Source of the DNA: Alopecurus myosuroides
Lineage: Eukaryota > Streptophyta > Magnoliopsida > Poales > Poaceae
Assembly (NCBI GenBank): GCA_028641055.1
Contig: CM054058.1
Coordinates: forward strand, 86,935,927 to 86,999,926
DNA length: 64,000 bases
Direction of reading: 5' to 3'
Positions 11,070 through 22,092 of this stretch are shown here, one piece after another (position 1 is the stretch's first letter; the number at the start of each line of letters is the position of its first letter). The translations under genes were made by a program, and so were the position numbers. The notes under the pieces are model-generated. The model did no database searches and had not been told where the DNA came from. It worked only from the letters and a program-made list of their open reading frames with translations.

Positions 11070-11120
<51 letters not shown>
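11070..11120 (+). repeat. (GA)n microsatellite
   Basis: About 25 GA units without interruption in duplication copy 1. The matching tract in copy 2 (11841-11865) has about half as many. Confidence 0.98.
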
Positions 11121-11121
<1 letters not shown>

Positions 11122-11840
11122 AGTCCTAGTTGTGCTAGGAGGAGGGTGGCTACACCAAGGAGGTGGCCGCGCCCGCTCCCTCAGCCCAACTCGGATTTGG
11201 TGCTGGAGTCTAACTCCACCTCCCTCTACTTTCCTTTTTTTTCCTTTTCTCCTTTTAATTTCTCTTTTTTGTCTCCAATAATTTCAGGAAGAATACCGGG
11301 ACGATGAGTGTCCAACATACCTTCCTATATGTGGTATTTCACCGCCACTCTAAGTAAATTTCTTGAGTGCTACCTTTAAACTATCAAAATTATTAATACT
11401 TCATATTTTTGCCTCTATTCTAAGCTCATGAGGAAGTAATAGATGGCTCATTATTTTTCCATGTGTTGATCAAACTTTGCCTTTTTGACTTGCATACATA
11501 ATATGCTCTTAATATTGAAAAAAAAAACAAGCTAGTAAACGGGTGCCTAGCCCAAAAAAGATAAGTGATATATCATAAGCAATATCATCCTCACACTTTG
11601 TACCTAAGAAATCAGTCAAACATAGCTTGTGTAAGAAAAAGGAGAAGAGGAATGTACTTGTCTCTCTGGGAACCGCTATTAAAGGTTTGATCAACACGGG
11701 AAGTGATGGATTATCTAGTATCAGTTGTAGAAGTATGCATACACCAACTAATTTTTTTTTCGCTTCCCTCTGCGAATTGTGTGTTTCCCTTGAGCCTTGG
11801 AGTTCTTTATATAGTGGGATGAATGGGGAGACTTTCCAAA

Positions 11841-11865
11841 TAGAGAGAGAGAGAGAGAGAGAGAG
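11841..11865 (+). repeat. (GA)n microsatellite, shorter sister copy
   Basis: About 12 GA units at the equivalent site of duplication copy 2, showing length change after the duplication. Confidence 0.97.
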
Positions 11866-13157
11866 CAGTCCTAGTTGTGCTAGGAGGAGGGTGGCTACAC
11901 CAAGGAGGTGGCCGCGCCCGCTCCCTCAGCCCAACTCGGATTTGGTGCTGGAGTCTAACTCCACCTCCCTCTACTTTCCTTTTTTTCCTTTTCTCCTTTT
12001 AATTTCTCTTTTTTCTCTCCAATAATTTCAGGAAGAATACCGGGACGATGAGTGTCCACCATACCTTCCTATATGTGGTATTTCACCGCCACTCTAAGTA
12101 AATTTTTGAGTGCTACCTTTAAACTATCAAAATTATTAATACTTCATATTTGTGCCTCTATTCTAAGATCATGAGGAAGTAATAGATGGCTCATTATTTT
12201 TCCATGTGTTGATCAAGCTTTGCCTTTTTGACTTGCATACATAATATGCTCTTAATATTGAAAAAAACAAGCTAGTAAACGGGTGCCTAGCGCAAAAAAA
12301 GATAAGTGCTATATAATAATCAATATCATCCTCACACTTTGTACCTAAGAAATCAGTCAAACATAGCTTGTGTAAGAAAAAGGAGAAGAGGAACGTACTT
12401 GTCTCTCTGGGAACCGCTATTAAAGGTTTGATCAACACGGGAAGTGATGGATTATCTAGTATCAGTTGTAGAAGTATGCATACACCAACTAATTTGTTTT
12501 TTCATGTCACTTATATGTTTTCTAACTGAAAAGGTCTAGCACATGAGTGGTCACTGCTTCCCTCTGCGAAGGGTCTATCTTTACAATTAGGATTGAGTCA
12601 GTTTTACCCATCCTTTCAATTCTATACAAGAAAATCTATGTTGTTTAACTGAGATGCATTCTTATATATGTCCATGATGTTATTAACCATGTATTATTGC
12701 AGTTTACATTACTATAAAGGTAAACAAGTTGAAAGTTAAGCTTCTCTAATTAGCATCTTCCTTTATGTCAGTTATTTTCACTTCCATTATCAGAACATAA
12801 CTCATGAAAGTTTTCTTTTCATGAAAATATTTTGTGATAACTGAAGCATGTGTTATTTTCTTAATATCTCTGACATAGACTCTTCCAGAAATATATGATT
12901 GATTTGTAAGTTGTTCTTTGACCAAGAACATATTTTACCATTGCTCAATGAATTTGCTCTCTATTACACATTTATATGATTGAATCATTACTCTCTTTGA
13001 GAAGCATTATGAGAAAGGTTTCTGTATCAAATTATTAGTGTTTGTTAAGTAGTTATTGATGCTTCATGGTCATTCGTTATCGACACTTCACTCCATAAAA
13101 CATGTGGTGATGTTTTTTCTGAGTTCAGTTTTCGCTTGGGGACAAGCGGAGTCTAAT

Positions 13158-13168
13158 CTTGGGGGAGT
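13158..13168 (+). other. Polypurine tract of element J
   Basis: CTTGGGGGAGT lies directly before the LTR start TGATACGTCC. Confidence 0.7.
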
Positions 13169-13918
13169 TGATACGTCCATTTTCCATCACTATTGTATAC
13201 GTTAATTCTCTCTTATTCATTGATATATTTCATATTAGAGTGCACAAATTATGTTATTTTGTGGTTTTCTATGTGTTTTATAGTTTTCGAAAATTATTTA
13301 TCAGAGCCAGAAATCAGATGGAAAAGGCACCTGCTAGAGTGAGTATCTTCGAGACGTAAAAAAGATCAAGAAAAAAAATAGAAAAGCAAGTTTCTCCAAA
13401 AATCACTTGGGATCCTGAAGGAGACCTAGAGGGGAGCCAATGGCCCAGTGGTGACCCCCAGGCGCACACCCTGGGGCCCACCTTTATATCCCCTTTAATT
13501 TGGATTAGTTACCCCCTTGACATAAAATCATCTGGGAGCCACTTCATAGGGTTATTCTGTGACCTCTTCGCGAGGAAAACGAGATAGAGAAGAAAAGACC
13601 TTCTTGGCAGGGAGATTCAGCCGGGGAAATTCCCTTCTAGAGGGGAATACCGTCACCGCCGTCATCGTCATCGCCCCGGGCATCATTGGGATCATCATCA
13701 CCACCATCAACACCACCATCCCATTTCAACTTTCTGTAAAAATTATGGTCATATCTTATGCTATTTCATTAGATCTCCCCACCGGCATTGATTGTCCCTT
13801 TGTAGTTGATGCTTATGAGAACTATCGGTGTTTTCTATTTATGACCAGGTTGTTATTCATCATTATGTCACCTTTGATTTTGAAATATGATGTGTTGTGA
13901 GTAGTTCATTTAGTCCCT
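13169..13918 (+). repeat. 3' LTR of element J, truncated
   Basis: It begins TGATACGTCCATTTTCC right after the PPT. The interior includes a GC-rich segment with CCAGGCGCACACCCTGGGGCCC and a run of (CATCAC)-like triplets at about 13670-13730 (ATCATCATCACCACCATCAACACC), both usual in this LTR group. The end near 13918 is estimated from the change to the CGATATT-rich sequence, and no CA end or TSD was confirmed. Confidence 0.55.
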
Positions 13919-14020
13919 GTTACAAATATCGGTCGATATTCGGATAAATCAGCCGATTTATCGCTTATCGGTGTCTGGCTGATAAGATAAATCGGCCGAT
14001 ATTCCGATATTTTGGCCCAC
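13919..14020. repeat. Inverted-repeat-rich segment with CGGCCGATAT motifs
   Basis: It contains ATAAATC-AGCC-GATTTAT (a hairpin), GATAAATCGGCCGATATTCC and ATATCGGTCGATATTCGG. The motif (C/T)CGATATT recurs on both strands. The family was not identified. Confidence 0.5.
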
Positions 14021-14194
14021 TTGGTATGATTCGGATTGGGCCACTTACTATTACAAAAATCACTAAACATTTTCTCTCTAGTGTAATAGTGTTTATAGTG
14101 AAAATTTTCTCAATAATATTTATCAATACCTTGTTGGGTTTAACATTCTTACTTATCGGAAAAGCTACGATAGATCACCTGCGCTTGTGGGTCA

Positions 14195-14350
14195 TCAACA
14201 GCCTATATGATGGTGCACCTTCCATGACGCCCTCCATGGCTCCGTGCAAATCATGGTGGCCTAATGGTCTACTCCACATTCCTCTCTGCACTCACTCTCT
14301 TCGTCTTTCTTGTAGGCCACGAGATGGGACTAGACGGATAAGCGCACTTC
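14195..14350 (+). repeat. Diverged duplicate segment, copy 1
   Basis: It shares CCATGG-TCCGTGCAAA, CTCT-TGCACTC and AGATGGGA-TAGAC blocks in the same order with 17265-17450. The ends are not sharp. Origin is unknown. In copy 2 the CAG before GTCATCAGATGGG resembles a splice acceptor. Confidence 0.45.
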
Positions 14351-17264
14351 GCCACGCCAGCTGCATTTCGCTGTGGAACATCATGACCTACGTGGTAGAA
14401 TTGCAACGGTTTCCTTATATGTCGCTACCGTGAATAATATGTTTAGTTTTTTTAAATATTTTGTGTTAATGTCACACGTTAAACTAAACAGGTAGGCCCA
14501 CTTGGTATGATTGCAAGTGGTTTCATATGTACATGTCGCTGCCGTCCAAAAGGCTTTTAGGTTTTTCAACATTTTATGATAGTGTCACACTTAGATATAA
14601 ACATGTATAGCATCTTCTCTGCTAGCTGACATACAGTTCAGAAGAACTACATAATTTATTACTCAAACTGGAAACTTTAAATACACCCATCTGGCACAAA
14701 TAAATAGAGGAAAACATGGATATGGAAAATATGCTACGGCCTTATATCCCGATTAATTTCAGATATACGATGGACCCTAAATAATTGCAACATAAATTAT
14801 TGCTCAAAGTGCAGTTGACCTTGTCTTCGCGATTTCTTCGAGGTCTAGCTGTCATGAGCTGGGTAACTTGATTTGGTCACTCTATACATAGCAACCAAAA
14901 ATACGCCGATAGACTAACAATCTCCACTTACACGTACGATCAGCAGAGAAATTAATACATGTCTAAATTTTTCTTGTCTTAAGTCGGAGAACGAGGTAAG
15001 GGTATTAATTACAACATATAGTATCACAGGAAATGACACAATATAGAAACAAACAGAGGGAAGTGACGCCATTATTATATATATTGGATCATGTACCACA
15101 AAATCAAGAATTTTACCTCCCGCGCAACATAGCTGCAACCAACACGATGTATGACACAGCCAAAGGTTATCCGTAAACCAGCTAGACAGAATACAAATAA
15201 CTTCATCGATATTAGCTACCCTCCTTCAACAAGCAAGAAAAACAGTTGCAGGATGCACTCCTCGAACTACTATGGTACTTTTTTACCTCTCAGAAGAATA
15301 CCATTGTGAGTTTTTGAGTTGTCTCTGAACTAACACTTCCATGATTGCTCTAAAATATGTTCGGTGTCATCTCAGGAGTTTCCTACAGCAAAGTTTTCTT
15401 GTTAGCGAGAAGCAAACTAGAAAACATGTGCATGCACAACATAAACGGTAGTCTGCACCACACCACCAAAATAGTTTCTTATGAGACACCACACAATAAA
15501 GCTATGCTTCCAGAAGCACAATACAGAACCAAACATCATAAGTGTTGGCAAAAACACTCCTATTTATCGTAACGCAACATACCACTAAATCTCGACAAAA
15601 AATGATGATCGGTACCTTTCTGGACTTACCCGTTAACCAGTTAATTAATAGTATACGGTAGCATTGAATCATGTAGAAAGCTACCGATACTTACCTCGGA
15701 TAGCTCAAATCCAAACACTCCCTACAACACTATGCACAAGATGCAATCCTATAATTTAGCATACGTGGATATCCAAACAAGTCTTCGGATTAAAATATAA
15801 CTTAAGTCATATTAGTTTCTTATTTACTTGATCTGTTTTGCAAGTTTGTAGTATAGGGTGCCACCTAGTTTTAGGCATTGTGTGGTCAGGGGTGGTGTGG
15901 CAGAAGAAACAATTTTGGTTCTGATGACATCAAGGTTTGATTTATGCTTCCAAGTTCCAAATTTTATTTTAATTTTTTTTCCGCATAAAATGTATGGTTT
16001 TTTGTTTAGCGCAGCCGTAAAATGTTTGTTTTTTTTAATTTTATTTGCTACTTGCCAGAAGATAATTTGGCTATTATCTAGCACCATCCCGCTTTCTTCT
16101 TCAAAATAAAAATGACTAAACATTAGGAAATAAAGTAAATTGTTGAGCTAGAACTTACATGAAAGTCACAATTGCACATGAAACTATAATGAAGGCCATT
16201 ATGACTACAGCTTCAGGCTTTAGGACTGGCTCAATGTGGGACTGAACAATGGTGTTTAACTATTTCACGTGTACTAACTGCTGGCACATTAGTTATGGTT
16301 ATAATTTAGAAGTGCCTATAACTTATTTATGTGCTATTCCAACAGGAAGTTACATAGCTGCAACCTGAAACCATTGGGGTCAGTTCAAATGAATTGTTAT
16401 TTGTATATCAGCAGATAATACTGTTTGCACATTGAGTATAATAGCTACATGAGCCGTACATGCTAACCAGAAAATGTAAAAATATGTTTTTTAGAGAAAA
16501 CAAACCTCAAACTGTAGTGGCAGACATATTCAACACGGGAACAAATTTGAAACACAAATTTGGTTTCACTCGAACTTTGCAAACACGGAATCCCTTAATA
16601 GGTGCGCCAAAGTGTGGGATGAGAGTATGAGACAGACCTAGGGGCCAGCAGCCGGCCGGATCCAGTTATATCCACAGTTGAAAATCTTCGTAACATGAAA
16701 GATTACTAAACCACCAATGGCTAGAGACGGCCTGAATGGCTCCATTCCGAAGATATAACAGCCACAAATGCGTGCGCAATATTAATGAATACGACACGCA
16801 GATCTTTTGCGTGTTCTGGAAAAAAAAAACAAATGCCGGTGCAGGAGTATCCTCAGGAGCCTCGGTCATTCACCGGGCTTGCAGATGTTTTTCTTGTTGG
16901 ACACAAACCTGAAAGTAGAGCTCACTGCAAAATCAAGTCCTCTAGTTCAGCTGTAAGGCAAAAACAAATAATTAAATAAAATTAGGAAACACAAAAGGCA
17001 CAAACTATTGTAGCGAGCTCACTGCATCAGATGGGATTCGGCGTGAACCATGGCCTGTACGACGGGGTTCGGAGGAGGTATAGCGCGACAACACACACAA
17101 TTGATCGCCTCTCTTAAAAAGAACTTACACTGGAGATTAACATTGCTTTTGGGGTACAGAACCAAATCTTGTTCTCAATCCTAGAAAAGCTACAATAGTC
17201 TCCGAATCCATAAATTTCATGAGAAGTTCCCAGTCGTGGCCTTGGCCTCATCCCTCAGGCATAC

Positions 17265-17450
17265 TGCCGATGTTCTCTCTCAGGTCACCACGGCCTGCAC
17301 GACGGTGCCTACCATGGATCCGTGCAAACCGTGCTGTGGTCGCCACCTCTACATACAGCCGGCAAGATCGCCTCTTGCGTTCCGCTGCACACTCTTCTTC
17401 CTAATCGATCTCTTCGTTTTGCAGGTCATCAGATGGGAGTGTAGACAGAT
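17265..17450 (+). repeat. Diverged duplicate segment, copy 2
   Basis: Counterpart of 14195-14350. A third, shorter match (CATGGCCTGTACGACGG) lies at about 17050. A 70-odd-codon frame from ATG 17311 (MDPCKPCCGRH) exists but has no further support as a gene. Confidence 0.45.
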
Positions 17451-17726
17451 CCTTGTGCAGGATTCGGCGTTGGGTGACCAGAGCGAACACCCAAATCATT
17501 TGAAAACACAGCGAATTCATCCCCAGTAATACACAAAATATCAGGATCCAATCATTCTGGATGCAAAAGCTTCATCCATTCAAGGAAAAAAACCCACCTC
17601 ATACAGATAGGCCGGCAAGATTCATCATATGATATGCAGTATCATGTTATAACTTATCTCAAGTATGTCCGACGTTTCCCCAAAACCTAAGCAACAACGA
17701 ATACTGGGGACAACCTTGCAATGCTT

Positions 17727-17733
17727 ATTGAAA
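17727..17733 (-). terminator. Possible polyadenylation signal of the RING gene
   Basis: The minus strand reads TTCAATAAGCATTG about 20 nt after the stop codon. AATAAG is a common plant variant, but the site is close to the stop and is only a candidate. Confidence 0.25.
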
Positions 17734-17752
17734 AAACGAGAGAAAGAATGAA

Positions 17753-18475
17753 CTATTCAACATCCGGCACAGCTGTTGCGCCTTGATCCGGCTCGGCAGG
17801 GGAAGAAAGTTCATGTAACTTCCGCAGGGCAGCCAGAAAGACGTCGCCCCTGCACACGGGGCACATCAGCTCTGTGGAGAACCACACAGAAATGCACTGG
17901 CCGTGGAACCCGTGCCCGCAGCCCGGCAGCTCCACAGCAGCTTGCTCCATTACAGCCAGGCAGATCGGGCACTCGTTGTTCTCTTCCGGCGCCGTCGATG
18001 GCGGCCTCTCCTTGCACGCCATCAGGAGACCCCGTTCGTCGACTATGACCCGGCGGTGCACCTTCACCGGGAAGAAAAAGGAGAAGCCGTCTCCGCGGCG
18101 CGCCGCGTCGATGAGCCACCGCAGGATGTTGTTCCCGGGAACAACGGTGTCCCACTCGTCCTCCGCGAGGCGCAGCCACTGGATCTGCTCCATCGAAGCC
18201 AGCATCCGGCGAACGGTACCGCGGCAGTCGTCGGCGCTCTGGAGCTGGGCGAGGTCGCGGAAGAGGATACTCGCCGTGGTGTCTCCGGCGCTGTCACTTT
18301 CCTTGATCACATCGCGCAGTCTGCCGCCACTCCAGAACTCCAAGGAACGCGTCACGGAGCACGACACGCTGACCTCGAATAGGCCGGCCGGCACCGGCGC
18401 CTCGGTGAAGCAGAGCGTTGACGCCTCGACCACGCGCTGGACTGGGGGCGCGGCGTATACCAGCTGCTGCGCCAT
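17753..18475 (-). CDS. RING-H2 finger protein, probable E3 ubiquitin ligase
   Basis: An intact single-exon frame of 240 codons. Residues about 167-206 form a RING-H2 finger: CPIC, then LPGCGHGFHGQC, then CPVC, giving the C3H2C3 ligands. Proteins of this type usually bind a ubiquitin-loaded E2 and pass ubiquitin to targets. The first 160 residues show no recognised domain and no signal peptide or membrane segment. The product is probably soluble. The start MAQQLVYAAPP is the first ATG of the frame, 60-70 nt after a TATA-like ACATATATGCC. High GC content and an unbroken frame contrast with the transposon debris around it, so this is the best candidate for a working host gene here. Target proteins cannot be inferred. 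Confidence 0.85.
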   Translation of the reverse strand: MAQQLVYAAPPVQRVVEASTLCFTEAPVPAGLFEVSVSCSVTRSLEFWSGGRLRDVIKESDSAGDTTASILFRDLAQLQSADDCRGTVRRMLASMEQIQWLRLAEDEWDTVVPGNNILRWLIDAARRGDGFSFFFPVKVHRRVIVDERGLLMACKERPPSTAPEENNECPICLAVMEQAAVELPGCGHGFHGQCISVWFSTELMCPVCRGDVFLAALRKLHELSSPAEPDQGATAVPDVE

Positions 18476-18719
18476 TGGATTGGAGGCTTAGCGGTGTTGA
18501 TCACTGGATGGTGTGGAGTGCTGTGGTCTGTGGAGGCATATATGTAATAAATCTGGCCACAGCAGCCGCCGCGTCGGACGGGTCAAACCCTAGCCTGGAG
18601 CCGGACTACAAAGTCAAGTCGGAACGCGATGCGAATGCAACCTCCCGTTTTCAGACGGAAGGGCTGGGCTCTTTTAATATGAACAAAGTTTTTAGAGAAA
18701 AAATATGAACAAAGTTTAT
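18476..18719. other. Upstream region of the RING gene
   Basis: GC-rich then neutral DNA without coding signal. It holds the TATA-like site and presumably the rest of the promoter. Confidence 0.4.
18536..18546 (-). promoter_or_regulatory. TATA-like box upstream of the RING gene
   Basis: The minus strand reads TTACATATATGCC about 65 nt before the ATG at 18475. It is the only TATA-like run nearby. Confidence 0.4.
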
Positions 18720-18860
18720 CGGCCCACTCGGCGATTCCTAGCTTATCTCCGAAGGATGTTCGTACTGGCGAAAGCTATTCCATACCTGGTCAGCCCATCT
18801 CTGATTGGCCCCAGAACCCATCCGCTGTACCTCCGGGCGGACAGCATCTTAGACCAAAAA
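18720..18860 (+). repeat. Dispersed repeat flanking the GTTCC arrays, left copy
   Basis: From GCCCACTCGGCGATTCCTAG through CTATCTCCGAAGG, CAGCCCATC, GGCCCCAGAACCCATCC and GGGCGGACAGCATC it matches 22553-22690 in the same orientation, with scattered substitutions. Confidence 0.7.
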
Positions 18861-19239
18861 CGGGTTTCGCTCGCCATCGCGCGAGCGATTCGGTGATTCG
18901 GTGATGCCCTTTCGCTTAAGCTTTTCAGTCATGGGCTCGGCCCGTTAAGATCCTTCCCGATTACTTCCGTCCGCTTTGTTCGAACATGAGCGGTGATCTG
19001 CCTTGGCTTTGTTCGCCATGCACACGACCGTTACAGGCACTACCGGCTATACAGATAATCTTCCCACATAGTTTGCTTTCTTTTCTGTTTCGAGCGTCAG
19101 ATCACCTATCAGGTGCATTGTTCCTCCACCGATCACAACATGTGCTTTCTACCACACATAGTACCTTTTCTCTTTTTTTTTCCATTCCCTTCTTCTTTTT
19201 CCTTTCACTTTTGATTTTTTTTTGTTCCCTTGGGAACTA
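18861..19239. other. Spacer without recognised feature
   Basis: It contains GCGATTCGGTGATTCGGTGATGCC (a short tandem GATTCGGT) and T-rich runs leading into the array. No coding or RNA feature is seen. Confidence 0.4.
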
Positions 19240-20250
19240 AATCGTGTTCCATCTTGATTGTCATATAGTGGTTATTTCTATTTCACGGTATGCTCCTCGC
19301 CTAGCTAGGTCGCTCGTTATTTTTTTCACGGGTAGTAAAACTTGTTCTGCCTAGTCTGCAAATAGTTTTCTCTTTTTGCTCCTGATTTTTTTTACGGGTA
19401 TTAAAATTTGTTCCATGGCGCGAAAACGCCTTTTCTAGTCTCTATTTTGTGTCCGTCATGTGTTAATATTTGGTCCGCTCAGTCCAAAATGTTATTACTC
19501 TTTGTATTTTTTTCCTCTCTGTATTTAGTTTTCCCAAATTGTTCCTTGTGTGTTAAATCTTGTTTCGCCTAATTTACAAAAATTTCCATCTTTGTACTCG
19601 TGATTTTTTAAAGATGCAAGATTATGTTCCTTATTTTTGTTCCTTATATATGTTAGAACTTTTGTTCCGTTCAGTCTGAAATATTGTTCATGTTTATATA
19701 TTTCTTATTTCATGCAAATTAATTTTTTTCCGATCACTAATAAAATTAGTTCCTTTAGTTTTCCCATTTTTTTACCTCGTGTGTTAAAATTAGTTTCGCC
19801 TAGTCTATAAATGTTTTCCTCTTCGTGCTCGTGATTTGTTCCAAGATACCAAATTATGTTCCTTTAGTAGTCTCTATTTTTGTTCCTCGTGGCTCAGTCT
19901 GAAATATTGTTCCTCTTTAAATCCTTTTTTGTTCCTAGGCTAATAAAATTTAGTTTCGCTCAGTCTAAAATTGCATTTTTTTAGTTTTTCCAATTCGTTT
20001 GTTCCAACTTGTTTCGCATAGTTTACAAATGTTTCCCTCTTTGTACTCGTGATTTGTTCCAAGATGATTTTCTTTTTCCTTAGTAGTCTCTATTTTTGTT
20101 CCTCGTGTGTTAGAATTTTGTTCCGCTCAGTCTGAACAAAATATGGTACTTAGTAGTCTATATTTTCTATTATTTTCCTTTTATTATTTATTCAATCTCT
20201 ATTTTACTTCTATTTTAATCTGAATGTTCTTGCTAAGGAAAATTTATATT
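19240..20250 (+). repeat. GTTCC-rich tandem array, unit type 1 (about 215-230 bp period)
   Basis: The landmark TGTACTCGTGATTT or TGCTCGTGATTT occurs near 19593, 19825 and 20042, spacings of about 232 and 217 bp. Between landmarks the same phrases return in order: GTTCCGCTCAGTCTGAAAT, then TTTAGTTTTCCCAAT, then TTTCGCCTAGTTTACAAATG. Units are clearly diverged. The strand is very T-rich with frequent TTTGTTCC. Confidence 0.8.
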
Positions 20251-20379
20251 TTCTTTATGCCATAATTTTCTAATTTTGCTAGTATGCTGGCTTCACGTGT
20301 GTACCTTCGTTTGTGTTAGGATTTACACATATTTTTTCTCTTTCCTTTTTTTCTTTCATATGTTTCATAACGCTTATTT

Positions 20380-21480
20380 TTATCTTTATGGAATTTTGTT
20401 CCTCTATAGACGTTTTGGTTCCTATCTCCAATGATTTTTTTCTCTTAACTTTTGTTCCATACACTTTGTTCCTATGTTAATGGAGTTTTTTGTTCCGAGC
20501 TTTTGTTCCTATATCTATGTAACTTTGTTCCTTTCTATATAGTTTTTTGTTTCTATCTTCGTGGAATTTTTGTTTCCCGAGTTTTTGTTCCTATCTTCAT
20601 GGAACTTTGTTCCACTCTGGACTTTTTAGTTCCTATCTTCATTGATATTTTTTGTTCCTAGCTTTGTTCCAAGCATTTTGTTACTATGTCAATGGATCTT
20701 TTTGTTCCGAGCTTATGTTCCTATATCTATGGAACTTTGTTCTTTTCTCTATAGAGTATTTTGTTCCTATCTTTGCGGAACTTTTGTTTCTAACTTTGTT
20801 CCCCGAGTTTTTGTTCCTGTCTCCATGGAAGTTTGTTCCTCTGTAGACTTTTTGGTTCCTATCTCCATTGAGTTTTTTGTTCCTCGCTTTGTTCCTCACT
20901 TTTGTTCCAAGCATTTTGTTCCTATGTCAATGGAGTTTTTTGTTCCTACCTTTTTGTTCTGAGCTTTTGTTCCTATATCTCTAGAACTTTGTCCCTCTCT
21001 CTATAGAGTTTTTTTTTCAATATTTGTGGAACTTTTGTTCCTAACTTTGTTGCCCGAGTTTTTGTTCCTATCTTCATGGAACTTTGTTCCTCTATAGAAG
21101 TTTTGGTTCCTATCTCCATTGAGGTTTTTTGTTCCTAAATTTGTTCCTCACTTTTGCTCTGAGCATTAGACCTTTTTGTTCCGAGTTTTTGTTCCTATAT
21201 CTATGGAACTTTGTTCCTCTCTCTATCGATTTTGTGTTTCTATCATTATGAAACTTTTATTCCTAACTTTATTGCCCGAGTTTTTTTCCCTAGTTTTAGT
21301 TCCTATCTCCCTGAAACTTTGTTCTTCTATGGTCTTTTTAGTTCCTATCTACATTGAGCTTTTTGTTCCTCATTTTTGTTCAAGAATTTTTGTTACTACG
21401 TCAATGGAGATTTTTGTTCCTAACTTTTATTCGGAGCATTTGTTCCTTATGTTCATGGAACTTTGTTCCTCTTTTTGGTA
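20380..21480 (+). repeat. GTTCC-rich higher-order tandem array, unit type 2 (about 220-250 bp period)
   Basis: The landmark GAGTTTTTGTTCCTATCTTCATGGAAC recurs near 20580, 20808 and 21055, with a decayed copy near 21278. Inside each large unit a short sub-unit of about 25-30 bp, TTTTGTTCCTAT(A/C)TC-ATGGAAC, is itself repeated. The large unit also carries TCTATAGA-TTTT-GGTTCCTATCTCCATTGAG. Short Phe/Val-rich frames across it are by-products of the T-rich repeat. Confidence 0.85.
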
Positions 21481-21524
21481 TGTCTCTCATACGTGTGATG
21501 GTTGCCTGCAACTTTGAGCTTGTA

Positions 21525-22090
21525 CTCCCCTCCCCGCCTAAAATGTGTGTTTCTCTTTTGTGAAGTGGTTTATTCGACGGGTACTAATTTTTGTTCCACA
21601 TAGTGCTAAATTTTATTCTAAATGGTTGCGAGTTTTTTGTTCCTCTTTTATTAAAATTTTGTTCTGCTCAGTTAAAATTTAGTTCCTCTTTGTGATTTTT
21701 GTTCCACGGTATGCAAAATTCTATTCCAAATGGTTGCTACTTTTTTGTCCCAGTTTGTGATTTTTGTTCCACGTGGTCCAAAATTGTGTCACAAATAGTT
21801 CCAACCTTTTGTTTCTTGTGTATTAATATTTTTGTTTGGCACTAAATACCATGTTCTTTTTTTTGTAACTAGGCATTTGCTCAACTATGCTAATAATTAA
21901 CTCTCTTTTGTTTTAGTGGATATTAATTAGTTAATAAATACATAAGTTAAAATTTAAAAAGTTACACATAAATTTTAATCCCAGCAATAGTTTTTAAAAT
22001 CTGAATAAAAAACATGGAGTTTTCTCTTCCATCGGAACAATTATTGCGTGTACTATACAAGTCCAAGTCATTAATTTGGGACGGAGAGAG
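21525..22090. mobile_element. Stowaway-like MITE ends enclosing GTTCC-rich DNA
   Basis: The left end TA-CTCCCCTCCCCGCCTAAAA and right end TTTGGGACGGAGAGAG-TA match the usual Stowaway terminal repeat (CTCCCTCCGT...) with TA target dinucleotides. At about 566 bp it is longer than a typical Stowaway, and the interior (21590-21870) contains GTTCC repeat sequence similar to array type 1. The pairing of the two ends is inferred. Confidence 0.4.
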
Positions 22091-22092
22091 TA

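Larger units (their letters stand above)
11006..12569 (+). repeat. Tandem duplication of about 0.77-0.8 kb
   Basis: Copy 1 (11006-11776) and copy 2 (11775-12569) both run from AATTGTGTGTTTCCC to GCTTCCCTCTGCGAA and are nearly identical. Differences are the (GA)n length, a few single-base changes and about 57 bp missing near the end of copy 1 or gained in copy 2. The junction has only a few bases of shared sequence. It lies in the non-coding 3' region of element J. Confidence 0.9.
10932..13918 (+). mobile_element. Element J: Athila-like Gypsy retrotransposon, 3' internal region and truncated LTR
   Basis: The block CGCTTGGGGACAAGCGG, then CTTGGGGGAGT (PPT, 13158-13168), then TGATACGTCC is the characteristic junction of 3' untranslated region and LTR in grass Athila-type elements. 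Upstream DNA (10932-13157) is AT-rich and non-coding, as usual for these elements, and includes a tandem duplication. The LTR from 13169 is cut off around 13918. No env, gag or pol sequence of this element is in the window. Confidence 0.65.
14021..17752. other. Intergenic DNA, no gene recognised
   Basis: AT-rich DNA without a supportable reading frame, RNA gene or LTR end. Two things stand out: the phrase GGCCCACTTGGTATGATT at about 14012 and again at 14494, and a diverged duplication described separately (14195-14350 against 17265-17450). It may include the 3' flank of the RING gene and old transposon debris. Confidence 0.5.

Noticed and set aside
14026..14433. 135-codon plus-strand frame with hydrophobic start
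   Set aside because: AT-rich with Ile/Phe runs, no homologous motif, and it spans the diverged duplicate segment, whose second copy does not keep the frame.
17874..18491. Long plus-strand frames opposite the RING gene
   Set aside because: GC-rich third positions of the RING gene keep opposite frames open. Only the minus strand has the zinc ligands in order.
20380..21480. Short Phe/Val/Pro-rich reading frames
   Set aside because: They follow the T-rich tandem repeat in whichever frame is open and have no conserved start or composition of a gene.
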